Source of the DNA: Microbacterium sp. RURRCA19A
GTDB taxonomy: Bacteria; Actinomycetota; Actinomycetes; Actinomycetales; Microbacteriaceae
Direction of reading: 5' to 3'
DNA: 64,000 nucleotides
NCBI RefSeq assembly: GCF_900156455.1
Contig: NZ_FTNQ01000006.1
Location: forward strand, 83,102-147,101
The position numbers and the translations under genes are program-made. Shown here piece by piece: positions 43,807-51,377 of this stretch (position 1 is the first letter of the stretch; every line of letters starts with the position of its first letter). The notes beneath the pieces were generated by a model that saw nothing but the letters and a program-made list of their open reading frames with translations, was not told the DNA's origin and made no database searches.

Positions 43807-44678
43807 GCGGCCGGGTCGTCGTCATCGGCGACGCCCTCATCGACGAACTGCGCGACGACGCCGGTGTGCGCGAGTTCGTCGGCGGTGCCGCTCTCAACGT
43901 CGCGGTGGGACTGTCGCGCCTCGGCGTCCCCACCTCGCTCATCGCCATGGTCGGCGACGACGCGGCGGGCGAGCAGATCCGCGACTACCTCGCCGAGTAC
44001 GACGTCGCCCTTCTGCAGAGCCCGTCGGAGCACGGGTCGTCGCGCGCGGTGAGCACGCGATCGGCCGGCGGTGAGCCCGAATACGCCTTCAACGAGGCCG
44101 CGCAGAACCGCCGTGTGCGCTACGGCGACGCCGAGCGCGCCGCGCTGGCCGACGCGCCCCTCGTCGTGGTGAGCTGCTTCCCGTTCGACGACGCGGAGCA
44201 GACCGAGGCGCTGCTGGATGCCGTGGGGGCGGCGTCCCTCGCGATCGACCCGAACCCCCGGGCCGGCATGCTCCACGACCGCGAGGCTTTCGTGCGCGGG
44301 TTCGAAAAGGCCGCCGCCCGCGCGCAGCTCGTGAAGGTCGGCGAGGACGACGCGCAGCTCCTGTACGGCGGACCGCTCGAGGACCTCCGCGAGAAGCTCT
44401 CGGCCCTGGGTGTCGAGGCCGTGCTGGCCACGTACGGCGCCGGGGGAGCGGCCATCGACGCGCACGGGCTCACCGTCTCCCGCCCGATCGTGGAGCTTCC
44501 CGAGCCCATCGTCGACACGATGGGCGGTGGCGATGCCGTGCTCTCGACGACGGCGGCGCTCGTGCGCGGGGGTCTGCCCGAGGACGAGGCGGGCTGGGGC
44601 TTCGTGCTCGATCGCGCCATGGAGGTGGCCGCCGTCACCTGTCGCAGCGAGGGCGCGCTGCTGCGCATCCCCGAGTGA
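43803..44678 (+). CDS. PfkB-family carbohydrate kinase
   Basis: This is a 291-residue ribokinase-fold kinase. The N-terminal glycine motif GGAALNVAVGLSRLG near residue 23 and the catalytic C-terminal motif DTMGGGDAVLSTTAAL near 235 are visible; the second Gly replaces Ala of the common GAGD form, and the catalytic Asp is kept. A fructose or other sugar substrate is likely but not identifiable. ATGA overlap with FBP (43803-43806) suggests co-translation. Confidence 0.87.
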   Translation: MSGRVVVIGDALIDELRDDAGVREFVGGAALNVAVGLSRLGVPTSLIAMVGDDAAGEQIRDYLAEYDVALLQSPSEHGSSRAVSTRSAGGEPEYAFNEAAQNRRVRYGDAERAALADAPLVVVSCFPFDDAEQTEALLDAVGAASLAIDPNPRAGMLHDREAFVRGFEKAAARAQLVKVGEDDAQLLYGGPLEDLREKLSALGVEAVLATYGAGGAAIDAHGLTVSRPIVELPEPIVDTMGGGDAVLSTTAALVRGGLPEDEAGWGFVLDRAMEVAAVTCRSEGALLRIPE

Positions 44679-44745
44679 TCCCGGCGTGAACCCACCCGTG
44701 TGGGAAGGCTCCGACGGAGGAGGTGCGTGTCACCCCCGGCCCGTG

Positions 44746-44775
44746 TTGGAACCACCCCCTCGGGGAGGGTAAGGT
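44746..44775 (+). promoter_or_regulatory. Probable promoter of tRNA-Tyr
   Basis: TTGGAA (44746-44751) and TAAGGT (44770-44775) are separated by 18 bases and lie 50 bases before the tRNA. This is the best -35/-10 pair in the window. Confidence 0.55.
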
Positions 44776-44824
44776 AGGTGATCGCGCCTCTGGTCGACTG
44801 AGAAAGCCGGGCGGGTGCGCACCT

Positions 44825-44906
44825 GGCGAGTTACCCAAGCGGCCAAAGGGATCTGACTGTAAATCAGACTGCATTGCATTCGGGGGTTCGAATCCCTCAC
44901 TCGCCA
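44825..44906 (+). tRNA. tRNA-Tyr (GTA anticodon)
   Basis: The 7-bp acceptor stem pairs GGCGAGT (44825-44831) with ACTCGCC (44899-44905). The anticodon loop CTGTAAA gives GTA. A long variable arm and the GGTTCGAAT T-loop region fit a class II tRNA. The 3' CCA is not encoded; ACC follows the stem. Confidence 0.95.
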
Positions 44907-44917
44907 CCGAACATCCT

Positions 44918-44949
44918 CGAGAAAGCCCCGGGCAACCGGGGCTTTCTCG
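44918..44949. terminator. Bidirectional terminator between tRNA-Tyr and the LacI gene
   Basis: A perfect 14-bp stem (44918-44931 with 44936-44949), a GCAA loop and a following TTTCTC can end tRNA transcription. From the other side it can end the LacI gene, whose stop is at 44954. Confidence 0.85.
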
Positions 44950-44953
44950 TTTC

Positions 44954-45967
44954 TCACGCCGATTCGCGCCAGACGATGGGGCTCTCCAGCAGGATCGGGG
45001 CCGTGAAGGTCTGTCCGTCGAGTTGCGCGAGGACGGCGCGTGCGGCGGCGCTGCCGAGCTGGTCGGCGGGTTGGTGCACGGTCGAGAGCGGCGGGTCGCA
45101 GCGCAGCGCCCAGGAGCTGTCGTCGAAGCCGACGATGCCGACGTCGTCGGGGATCCGGCGTCCGGCTTCGCGGAGCGCCTCCATGGCGCCGGCGGCGACG
45201 GCGTCGCTGGAGGCGAAGACGCCGTCGATGTCGGGAACGCGGTCGAGGAGGCGCTTCATGCCGGCCTTGCCGTCGGAGAACGAGTAGAACGGCACCCGCT
45301 CGACGAGCTGCGGGTCGAAGTCGCCGCCGAGCGCGTCGACGAATCCGGCGAGGCGGTCGGCGCCGGAATCGCGGTCGAGGGCGGCGGCGACCATGCCGAC
45401 GCGACGGCGTCCCGTGCCGACGAGACGTTTCGTGATCTCGCGCGCCGAGCCGCGGTTGTCGATCGCGACGTGGGCGGCGTCCCCTATGTCGCGGGGGTTG
45501 CCGACGAAGGCGGCGGGGAGGCCCAGTTCCACGACCGCCCGGGTGATGGGGTCGCCGACGCGGGCCGAGACGATGATCACGCCGTCGATGAGGCCGCCAC
45601 TGAGGTAGCGGGCGAGTCGGTCCACGTCGCGCGGGGTGTCGGCGATCAGGCACGAGAGCTGGTAGTCGGCCTCGGAGAGCGCGCTGTTGGCGCCCAGAAG
45701 GATCGAGGCGATGTTGGGGTCCTCGACGAACAGCGAGTGCGGCTCGTGCACGATCAGACCGATCGCCTGCGAGCTCTGCATCACCAGACTGCGCGCGGCG
45801 CGGTTGGGGACGAACCCCACTTTCGCGATCGCCGCTTCGATCGCCGCGCGCGCGTCTTCCGAGACGTACGGCTGCCCGTTCAGTACGCGGCTGACCGTCC
45901 CCCGAGAGACGCCCGCCTCGAGGGCGACGTCTTTCACGGTGGCGCGACGCCGACGCTCCGTTTCCAC
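44954..45967 (-). CDS. LacI-family transcriptional repressor of the galactoside locus
   Basis: This is a 337-residue repressor. The helix-turn-helix ATVKDVALEAGVSRGTVSRV is at residues 9-28, followed by the hinge LNGQPYVSEDAR. The periplasmic-binding-like domain follows, with DGVFASSDAVAAG and VGIVGFDDSSWA as family segments. Ligand is unknown but should be a galactoside or its product. TAGGAT (45975-45980) lies seven bases before the GTG at 45967, so the mRNA looks leaderless. An operator-like site (45999-46012) covers the predicted -35 position, which suggests autoregulation. Confidence 0.9.
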   Translation of the reverse strand: METERRRRATVKDVALEAGVSRGTVSRVLNGQPYVSEDARAAIEAAIAKVGFVPNRAARSLVMQSSQAIGLIVHEPHSLFVEDPNIASILLGANSALSEADYQLSCLIADTPRDVDRLARYLSGGLIDGVIIVSARVGDPITRAVVELGLPAAFVGNPRDIGDAAHVAIDNRGSAREITKRLVGTGRRRVGMVAAALDRDSGADRLAGFVDALGGDFDPQLVERVPFYSFSDGKAGMKRLLDRVPDIDGVFASSDAVAAGAMEALREAGRRIPDDVGIVGFDDSSWALRCDPPLSTVHQPADQLGSAAARAVLAQLDGQTFTAPILLESPIVWRESA

Positions 45968-45998
45968 GTTCCCGATCCTAGGGGCGACGACCCTGATG

Positions 45999-46012
45999 TG
46001 TGAACGAGCACA
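45999..46012. promoter_or_regulatory. LacI-type operator 1 (imperfect), at the repressor promoter
   Basis: TGTGAACGAGCACA resembles operators 2 and 3. It lies about 18 bases upstream of the LacI-gene -10 box, where it would block the -35 contact. Confidence 0.6.
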
Positions 46013-46055
46013 GATTGATAACGGTGACTTGACGAGCAAAACAGGGGATGCCACT

Positions 46056-46071
46056 CTGTGTACGTTCACAG
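46056..46071. promoter_or_regulatory. LacI-type operator 2
   Basis: CTGTGTACGTTCACAG is a near-perfect 16-bp palindrome centred 66 bases before the GH42 start. It matches operator 3 at 15 of 16 positions, with the centre-to-centre distance exactly 45 bases. Confidence 0.8.
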
Positions 46072-46100
46072 AACCTCGACGTGGAGGCATCCGCTCGAGA

Positions 46101-46116
46101 CTGTGCACGTTCACAG
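46101..46116. promoter_or_regulatory. LacI-type operator 3
   Basis: CTGTGCACGTTCACAG ends 13 bases before the GH42 ATG and just upstream of its GAGGAG ribosome site. It would overlap the transcription start or early leader. Confidence 0.8.
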
Positions 46117-46129
46117 AACGAGGAGCAGG

Positions 46130-48139
46130 ATGACCGGCCGGACCCCCTTCACCCACGAGGGCATCGCCTTCGGGTGCGACTACAACCCCGAGCAGTGGGC
46201 GCCCGAGGTGTGGGACGAGGACATCCGCCTCATGCGGGAGGCCGGGGTCGACCTCGTCGCCCTCAACATCTTCGGCTGGTCCCACCTGCAGCCCGGACCC
46301 GACGCGTTCGACTTCGCCGCTCTCGACGACATCATCGAACGGCTGCACGCCGCCGGCATCCGCATCAATCTCGGAACCGGCACCGCCTCGGCGCCCGCGT
46401 GGCTCAGCCGCGCGTACCCCGAGGTGCTCCCCATGGCCGAGGACGGCACGCGCCGCTACCCGGGAGGTCGTCAGGCGTGGTGCCCGAGTTCACCCATCTT
46501 CCGCACGGCATCCCTCCGACTCGTCGAAGCGGTCGCGGCGCGGTACGGGTCGCACCGGGCGGTGGCCCTCTGGCACGTCTCGAACGAACTCGGATGCCAC
46601 AACGCCCTCTGCTACTGCGACGAGAGCGCCGCCGCCTTCCGGGTGTGGCTGCGCGAGCGGTACGGATCGGTCGCGGAGCTCAACCGGGCATGGGGCACGG
46701 CGTTCTGGAGCCAGTCGTACTTCGACTGGGAGGAGATCCTCCCTCCGCGGGCGGCCCTGTCGGCCCGGAACCCGGGGCAGTTGCTCGACTTCCACCGCTT
46801 CAGTTCGGACGCGGTCTTCGCGCAGTACCGGGCGGAGGCCGAGGTGCTCCGCCGTCTCAGCGACCGCCCGGTGACGACGAACTTCATGGTCACCGCGCAC
46901 ATCGAGAACATGGACTACTGGTCGTGGGCCGACGAGATGGACGTCGTCGCCAACGACCACTACCTCGATCACCGGCTCGGCGATCCGCTCAGCGAACTGG
47001 CTTTCGCCGCCGACCTCAGCCGCGGGCTGGCCGCGGGGGATCCGTGGATCCTCATGGAGCACTCGACGGGGGCCGTCAACTGGCAGCCGTTGAACCTGGC
47101 CAAGGAACCCGGTCAGCTGCTGCGCAACTCGCTCACGCACGTCGCGCGGGGCGCCGACGGCGTGTGCTTCTTCCAGTGGCGCGCCTCGTTGCAGGGCGCC
47201 GAGAAGTTCCACTCGGCGATGCTTCCCCACGCCGGTACCGACTCCGCCGTGTGGCGCGAGGTGGTCGAACTCGGCGGGATCGTGGACCGGCTCGGCGAGG
47301 TCGCAGGTTCCCGCGTCGTGGCCGACGCCGCGGTGATCTTCTCGTGGGAAGCCTGGTGGGCCACCGACACCGAATGCCGCCCCAGCCAGTCGGTCGGCTA
47401 CCTCACCCAGGTGCACGCCACGTACGCGGCGCTGCACGCCCAGGGGCTGACCGTGGACATCGTGCGCCCGGGGGCCGACCTCGCCGCGTACCGCTTCGTC
47501 GTGGTTCCGGGACTGCATCTGCTCCGCGCCGACGAGGCCGCCGTGCTCACCGACTGGATCGCCGCGGGCGGGATCGCGGTCGTCACCTACAACTCGGGCA
47601 TCGTCGACGAGAACGACCGCATCTGGGCGGGCGGGTACACCGGCCCGCTGCGGGACGCCCTCGGCATCCACGTCGAAGAGTTCGCGCCCGTGCGGCCGGG
47701 GGAGGCGATCGTCCTCGACGACGGGACCGGCGCCTCCCTCTGGAGCGAGCGTCTGCGCGCGACCACCGCCGAGACCGTCGCGTCGTTCGTCGACGGGCCG
47801 TCCGTGGGGTCGCCCGCCCTGACCCGCAACGCCCATGGGCGGGGGACCGCGTGGTACCTCGCCACGCAGCTGGACCCCGCCGCGCTCGCGGACCGACTGG
47901 GGGCGATCGCCCGGGGTGCCGGCATCCGGCCCCCCGCCGAGGTCGATGCCGACGGCCCGTTCGAGATCGTGCGGCGCCGGGGAGCGGATGCGTCCTACGT
48001 CTTCGTCGTCAACCACGGCGACACCGACCTCGTGGCCGACGTGCGCGGCACCGAGCTCATCACGGAAACCGCGGTCGAGGACCGACTGCGCGTCCCTTCC
48101 GGCGCCGTGCGCGTCGTCCGAGAGGAGAACCACTCATGA
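46130..48139 (+). CDS. GH42 beta-galactosidase
   Basis: This 669-residue intracellular glycosidase (no signal peptide) releases galactose from beta-galactosides. The catalytic acid/base is Glu153 in HVSNELGCH and the nucleophile is Glu310 in ILMEHSTG. Cys118, Cys156, Cys161 and Cys163 make the GH42 zinc site. A glutamine-amidotransferase-like trimerisation domain covers about residues 390-590, then a small beta domain. It leads an operon of five genes, preceded by GAGGAG and two operators. Its stop overlaps the permease ATG by four bases. Confidence 0.93.
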   Translation: MTGRTPFTHEGIAFGCDYNPEQWAPEVWDEDIRLMREAGVDLVALNIFGWSHLQPGPDAFDFAALDDIIERLHAAGIRINLGTGTASAPAWLSRAYPEVLPMAEDGTRRYPGGRQAWCPSSPIFRTASLRLVEAVAARYGSHRAVALWHVSNELGCHNALCYCDESAAAFRVWLRERYGSVAELNRAWGTAFWSQSYFDWEEILPPRAALSARNPGQLLDFHRFSSDAVFAQYRAEAEVLRRLSDRPVTTNFMVTAHIENMDYWSWADEMDVVANDHYLDHRLGDPLSELAFAADLSRGLAAGDPWILMEHSTGAVNWQPLNLAKEPGQLLRNSLTHVARGADGVCFFQWRASLQGAEKFHSAMLPHAGTDSAVWREVVELGGIVDRLGEVAGSRVVADAAVIFSWEAWWATDTECRPSQSVGYLTQVHATYAALHAQGLTVDIVRPGADLAAYRFVVVPGLHLLRADEAAVLTDWIAAGGIAVVTYNSGIVDENDRIWAGGYTGPLRDALGIHVEEFAPVRPGEAIVLDDGTGASLWSERLRATTAETVASFVDGPSVGSPALTRNAHGRGTAWYLATQLDPAALADRLGAIARGAGIRPPAEVDADGPFEIVRRRGADASYVFVVNHGDTDLVADVRGTELITETAVEDRLRVPSGAVRVVREENHS

Positions 48140-49071
48140 CCGCTCCCGCCGCCACGGCGCGAACCACCGGAGCGCCGTCCGGGGCAGTGACGCCCCGGGT
48201 GCGTCGACGCATCCCCCACAAGAGGGCCATCGCGGCCTTCATCGCGCCCTTCGTGGTGCTCTTCGTGCTCTTCTACCTGGTGCCGATCGGCTACGCGATC
48301 TGGAAGTCGTTGCTCGTCGTCGAGCGCGAGGGCACTTTCGGCCAGGCCCGCGAGGTGTTCGGTGGCCTCGCACAGTACGCGCTGGTGTTCCAGAACACCG
48401 CGTTCTGGACCTCGGTCGGCCGCGTGCTGCTGTTCGGCGTCGTGCAGGTGCCGGTGATGCTCGGTCTGGCGCTGCTGTTCGCCCTGCTGCTGGACTCGCC
48501 GTTGCTGCGCGGCAAACGCTTCTTCCGCCTGGCGTTCTTCGTCCCGTACGCCGTCCCGGGAGTGATCGCCGCGATCATGTGGGGCTTCCTGTACTCGCCC
48601 AATCTGTCGCCCTTCCCCGGCATCACCTCGAACGTCGACCTGCTGTCCGCGGATCTCGTGCTGTGGTCGATCGCCAACGTCGTGACCTGGGTGTTCGTCG
48701 GCTACAACATGCTGATCATCTACTCGACGCTCCTCGCGATCCCGCAGGAGATCTACGAGGCGGCCCGCATCGACGGCGCCGGTCAGGCCCGCATCGCGTG
48801 GTCGATCAAGATCCCGCTCATCCGGCCGGCCCTCGTGCTCACCGGAGTCCTCTCGATCATCGGAACGCTCCAGCTCCTCGCCGAGCCCCAGACGTTCCGC
48901 TCGTTCAGCTCGGCGGTGACGAGCACGTTCACCCCCAACATGACGATCTACGCGACCAGCTCGATCCCCAACGTCTCGCTCGCGGCGGCGTTCTCGGTCG
49001 TGCTCGCCCTGGCGACGTTCGTGCTGTCGTTCACCTTCCTCCGTCTCAGCCGTCGTGGAGCCCAGTCATGA
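48136..49071 (+). CDS. Galactoside ABC transporter permease (MalF-like)
   Basis: This is a 311-residue inner-membrane permease of CUT1 type, with a basic cytoplasmic N-terminus and about six membrane segments. The EAA loop is EAARIDGAGQARIAWSIKIP near residue 213. It pairs with the next permease, again with ATGA overlap (49068-49071). The operon has no ATPase gene. With the two glycosidases around it, the substrate is probably a galacto-oligosaccharide (inference). Confidence 0.92.
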   Translation: MTAPAATARTTGAPSGAVTPRVRRRIPHKRAIAAFIAPFVVLFVLFYLVPIGYAIWKSLLVVEREGTFGQAREVFGGLAQYALVFQNTAFWTSVGRVLLFGVVQVPVMLGLALLFALLLDSPLLRGKRFFRLAFFVPYAVPGVIAAIMWGFLYSPNLSPFPGITSNVDLLSADLVLWSIANVVTWVFVGYNMLIIYSTLLAIPQEIYEAARIDGAGQARIAWSIKIPLIRPALVLTGVLSIIGTLQLLAEPQTFRSFSSAVTSTFTPNMTIYATSSIPNVSLAAAFSVVLALATFVLSFTFLRLSRRGAQS

Positions 49072-49994
49072 GCGCGATCGCCCCCACCCCCACCGACACC
49101 CGCACGCTCACCACCGGACGCCGCGCCGGCCGGGCACGACCGGCGGCGACCGGCCCGCGCGAGAGCATCGTGTCGCGCACGACCGCCATGGTCGTGATGG
49201 GCATCTTCACGCTGTACTTCCTCATCCCGCTGTGGTGGCTCGTCGTGGCCTCCACGAAGGACCGCGGGCAGCTGTTCAGCACCAACGCGCTCTGGTTCGC
49301 CGACTTCCGGTTCTTCGAGAACGTCGGGCAGCTCTTCGCCTACCGCGACGGCGTCTACCTGAAGTGGCTCGGCAACAGCGTGCTGTACGCCGGCGTCGGC
49401 GGCGTGATCGCGACGGTCATCGCCGCGATGTGCGGCTACGCGCTGGCGAAGTACCGCTTCCCGGGTCGCGAGGCCATCTTCAACACCGTGCTCGGCGGTG
49501 TCCTCGTGCCCGCGACGGCTCTCGCGCTGCCGCTGTTCCTGCTGTTCAGCCAGGTGCAGCTCACCGACACGTACTGGGCCGTCCTGCTGCCGAGCATCGT
49601 CAGCCCCTTCGGCGTCTACCTGACGCGCGTGTTCGCCGAGGCATCCGTTCCCGACGAACTCCTCGAGGCCAGCCGCCTCGACGGCGCGGGAGAGGTGCGG
49701 ACGTTCTTCACGGTGTCGATCCGCCTGATGTTCCCGGCGCTGGTGACGGTGTTCCTCTTCCAGTTCGTCTCGATCTGGAACAACTTCTTCCTGCCGCTGA
49801 TCATGCTGCGCAGCGAAGAGCTCTTCCCCGTCACGTACGGCCTCTACGCGTGGAACTCCACGATCAACCAGTTCCCCGAACTGCGCACCTACGTGCTGGT
49901 CGGGTCCCTCATCTCCATCGTCCCGCTCATCGTGACGTTCCTGCTGCTCCAGAGGTACTGGCGCACCGGGCTCGGCACGGGGGCCATCAAGTAA
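49068..49994 (+). CDS. Galactoside ABC transporter permease (MalG-like)
   Basis: This is a 308-residue second permease of the importer, with about six membrane segments and the EAA-type loop EASRLDGAGEVRTFFTVSIR near residue 202. The N-terminal ~40 residues are Thr/Arg/Pro-rich and cytoplasmic. It is followed by a hairpin and then the binding-protein gene, an arrangement that can let the lipoprotein be made in excess. Confidence 0.92.
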   Translation: MSAIAPTPTDTRTLTTGRRAGRARPAATGPRESIVSRTTAMVVMGIFTLYFLIPLWWLVVASTKDRGQLFSTNALWFADFRFFENVGQLFAYRDGVYLKWLGNSVLYAGVGGVIATVIAAMCGYALAKYRFPGREAIFNTVLGGVLVPATALALPLFLLFSQVQLTDTYWAVLLPSIVSPFGVYLTRVFAEASVPDELLEASRLDGAGEVRTFFTVSIRLMFPALVTVFLFQFVSIWNNFFLPLIMLRSEELFPVTYGLYAWNSTINQFPELRTYVLVGSLISIVPLIVTFLLLQRYWRTGLGTGAIK

Positions 49995-50001
49995 CACACC
50001 T

Positions 50002-50022
50002 CCCGCCGGCACGACCGGCGGG
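50002..50022 (+). promoter_or_regulatory. Intercistronic hairpin before the binding-protein gene
   Basis: CCCGCCGG, a five-base loop and CCGGCGGG form an eight-base stem eight bases after the permease stop, with no U-run. It more likely stabilises the downstream mRNA or attenuates than terminates. Confidence 0.55.
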
Positions 50023-50041
50023 CCAACCGAGAGAAGGAATC

Positions 50042-51367
50042 ATGCAGCACAAGAAGAGAGCGGTCAGCGTCGCCCTGCTCGCCGCGGGCGCCCTGGTCAT
50101 GGCGGGATGCTCGTCGTCGAGCACCGGCAGCGCCGACGCGGCGTCGTGCGCCCCCGCCGGCGAGGACGTGACGCTCACGTTCACGTCGTGGATCCCCGGC
50201 ATCGAGGATGCCGTGGCGATCTGGAACGAGAAGAACCCCGACATCAAGGTCGAGGTGCAGACGGGTCCCTCGGGCAACGCCGGCACCTACCAGAACTTCT
50301 TCAACCAGCTGCAGGCCGGGAACGCCCCCGACCTCGGCCAGATCGAGTACGATGCGCTGCCGAACTTCCGGGTGCAGGACGGCCTCGCGAACCTCGGTGC
50401 GTGCGAGGACGTCGTCAAGGCCCAGGACCAGTTCGTCGACTGGACGTGGAAGCAGGTCACGCTCGGCACCGAGAACGAGGTCTACGGCGTGCCGCAGGAC
50501 GCCGGCCCCATGGCGCTGTTCTACCGCAAGGACCTGTTCGAGCAGAACGGCATCGCGATCCCGACGACGTGGGACGAGTACCGCGAGGCCGCCAAGAAGA
50601 TCCGCGCGCTCGGCGGCTACATCACCAACTTCTCGCAGAGCGACATCAACCAGTTCGCCGGCTTCGTGTGGCAGGCGGGCGGCCAGTGGTTCTCCAACGA
50701 CGGCGACGCCTGGAAGGTCGACCTCACCAGCGACGCCTCGACGAAGGTCGCCGACTATTGGCAGGGCCTGATCGCGGACGACCTGGTCTCGTCGTACCCG
50801 GCGTGGACCGACGAGTGGAACAACGCATACAACACCGGTGAGGTGTGGTCGTGGAACTCGGCCGTGTGGGGTGCCAACTCCATCTCCAGCGGTGCTCCCG
50901 ACACGTCCGGCAAGTGGGCCGTCGCCGAGGCCCCGCAGTGGCAGGCCGGGCAGTCGTCCGCCGGCAACTGGGGCGGTTCCTCGATCGCCGTGTTCAAGTC
51001 CACGAAGCACCTCTACGAGGCGGCGAAGTTCGCGCTGTGGCTGAACACCTCCGAGGAGGCGCTCACGTCGCTCAACAAGACCGCGGCGATCTACCCCGCC
51101 ACGAAGGACGGGCTGAAGCTCCCCGCTCTGCAGGAGGGCGTGCCCTTCTACGGCGACCAGAAGATCTACGACGTCTTCGCCAAGGCCTCCGGCGAGGTCG
51201 ACCCGAACTTCGTGTGGGGTCCGACGATGACGCAGGTCTACGCGGACGTGTCCGACGGCTTCAAGTCGGCCGTGGCCGGCTCGGGGACGCTGACCGAGGC
51301 CCTGGCCTCCGCGCAGGACAAGACGATCGCGACCCTCGAGGCGCAGTCGATCCCGGTCGCGAAGTAA
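50042..51367 (+). CDS. Galactoside ABC transporter substrate-binding lipoprotein
   Basis: This 441-residue extracytoplasmic binding protein has a signal peptide ending in lipobox VMAGCSSSS. The mature part starts LTFTSWIPGIEDAVAIWNEK, typical of family 1 sugar-binding proteins, and is rich in surface Trp (for example WQAGGQWF and WSWNSAVW) that may stack on sugar rings. AGAAGGA precedes the ATG by six bases, the strongest ribosome site in the operon. Confidence 0.92.
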   Translation: MQHKKRAVSVALLAAGALVMAGCSSSSTGSADAASCAPAGEDVTLTFTSWIPGIEDAVAIWNEKNPDIKVEVQTGPSGNAGTYQNFFNQLQAGNAPDLGQIEYDALPNFRVQDGLANLGACEDVVKAQDQFVDWTWKQVTLGTENEVYGVPQDAGPMALFYRKDLFEQNGIAIPTTWDEYREAAKKIRALGGYITNFSQSDINQFAGFVWQAGGQWFSNDGDAWKVDLTSDASTKVADYWQGLIADDLVSSYPAWTDEWNNAYNTGEVWSWNSAVWGANSISSGAPDTSGKWAVAEAPQWQAGQSSAGNWGGSSIAVFKSTKHLYEAAKFALWLNTSEEALTSLNKTAAIYPATKDGLKLPALQEGVPFYGDQKIYDVFAKASGEVDPNFVWGPTMTQVYADVSDGFKSAVAGSGTLTEALASAQDKTIATLEAQSIPVAK

Positions 51368-51377
51368 CCTCCATCGC

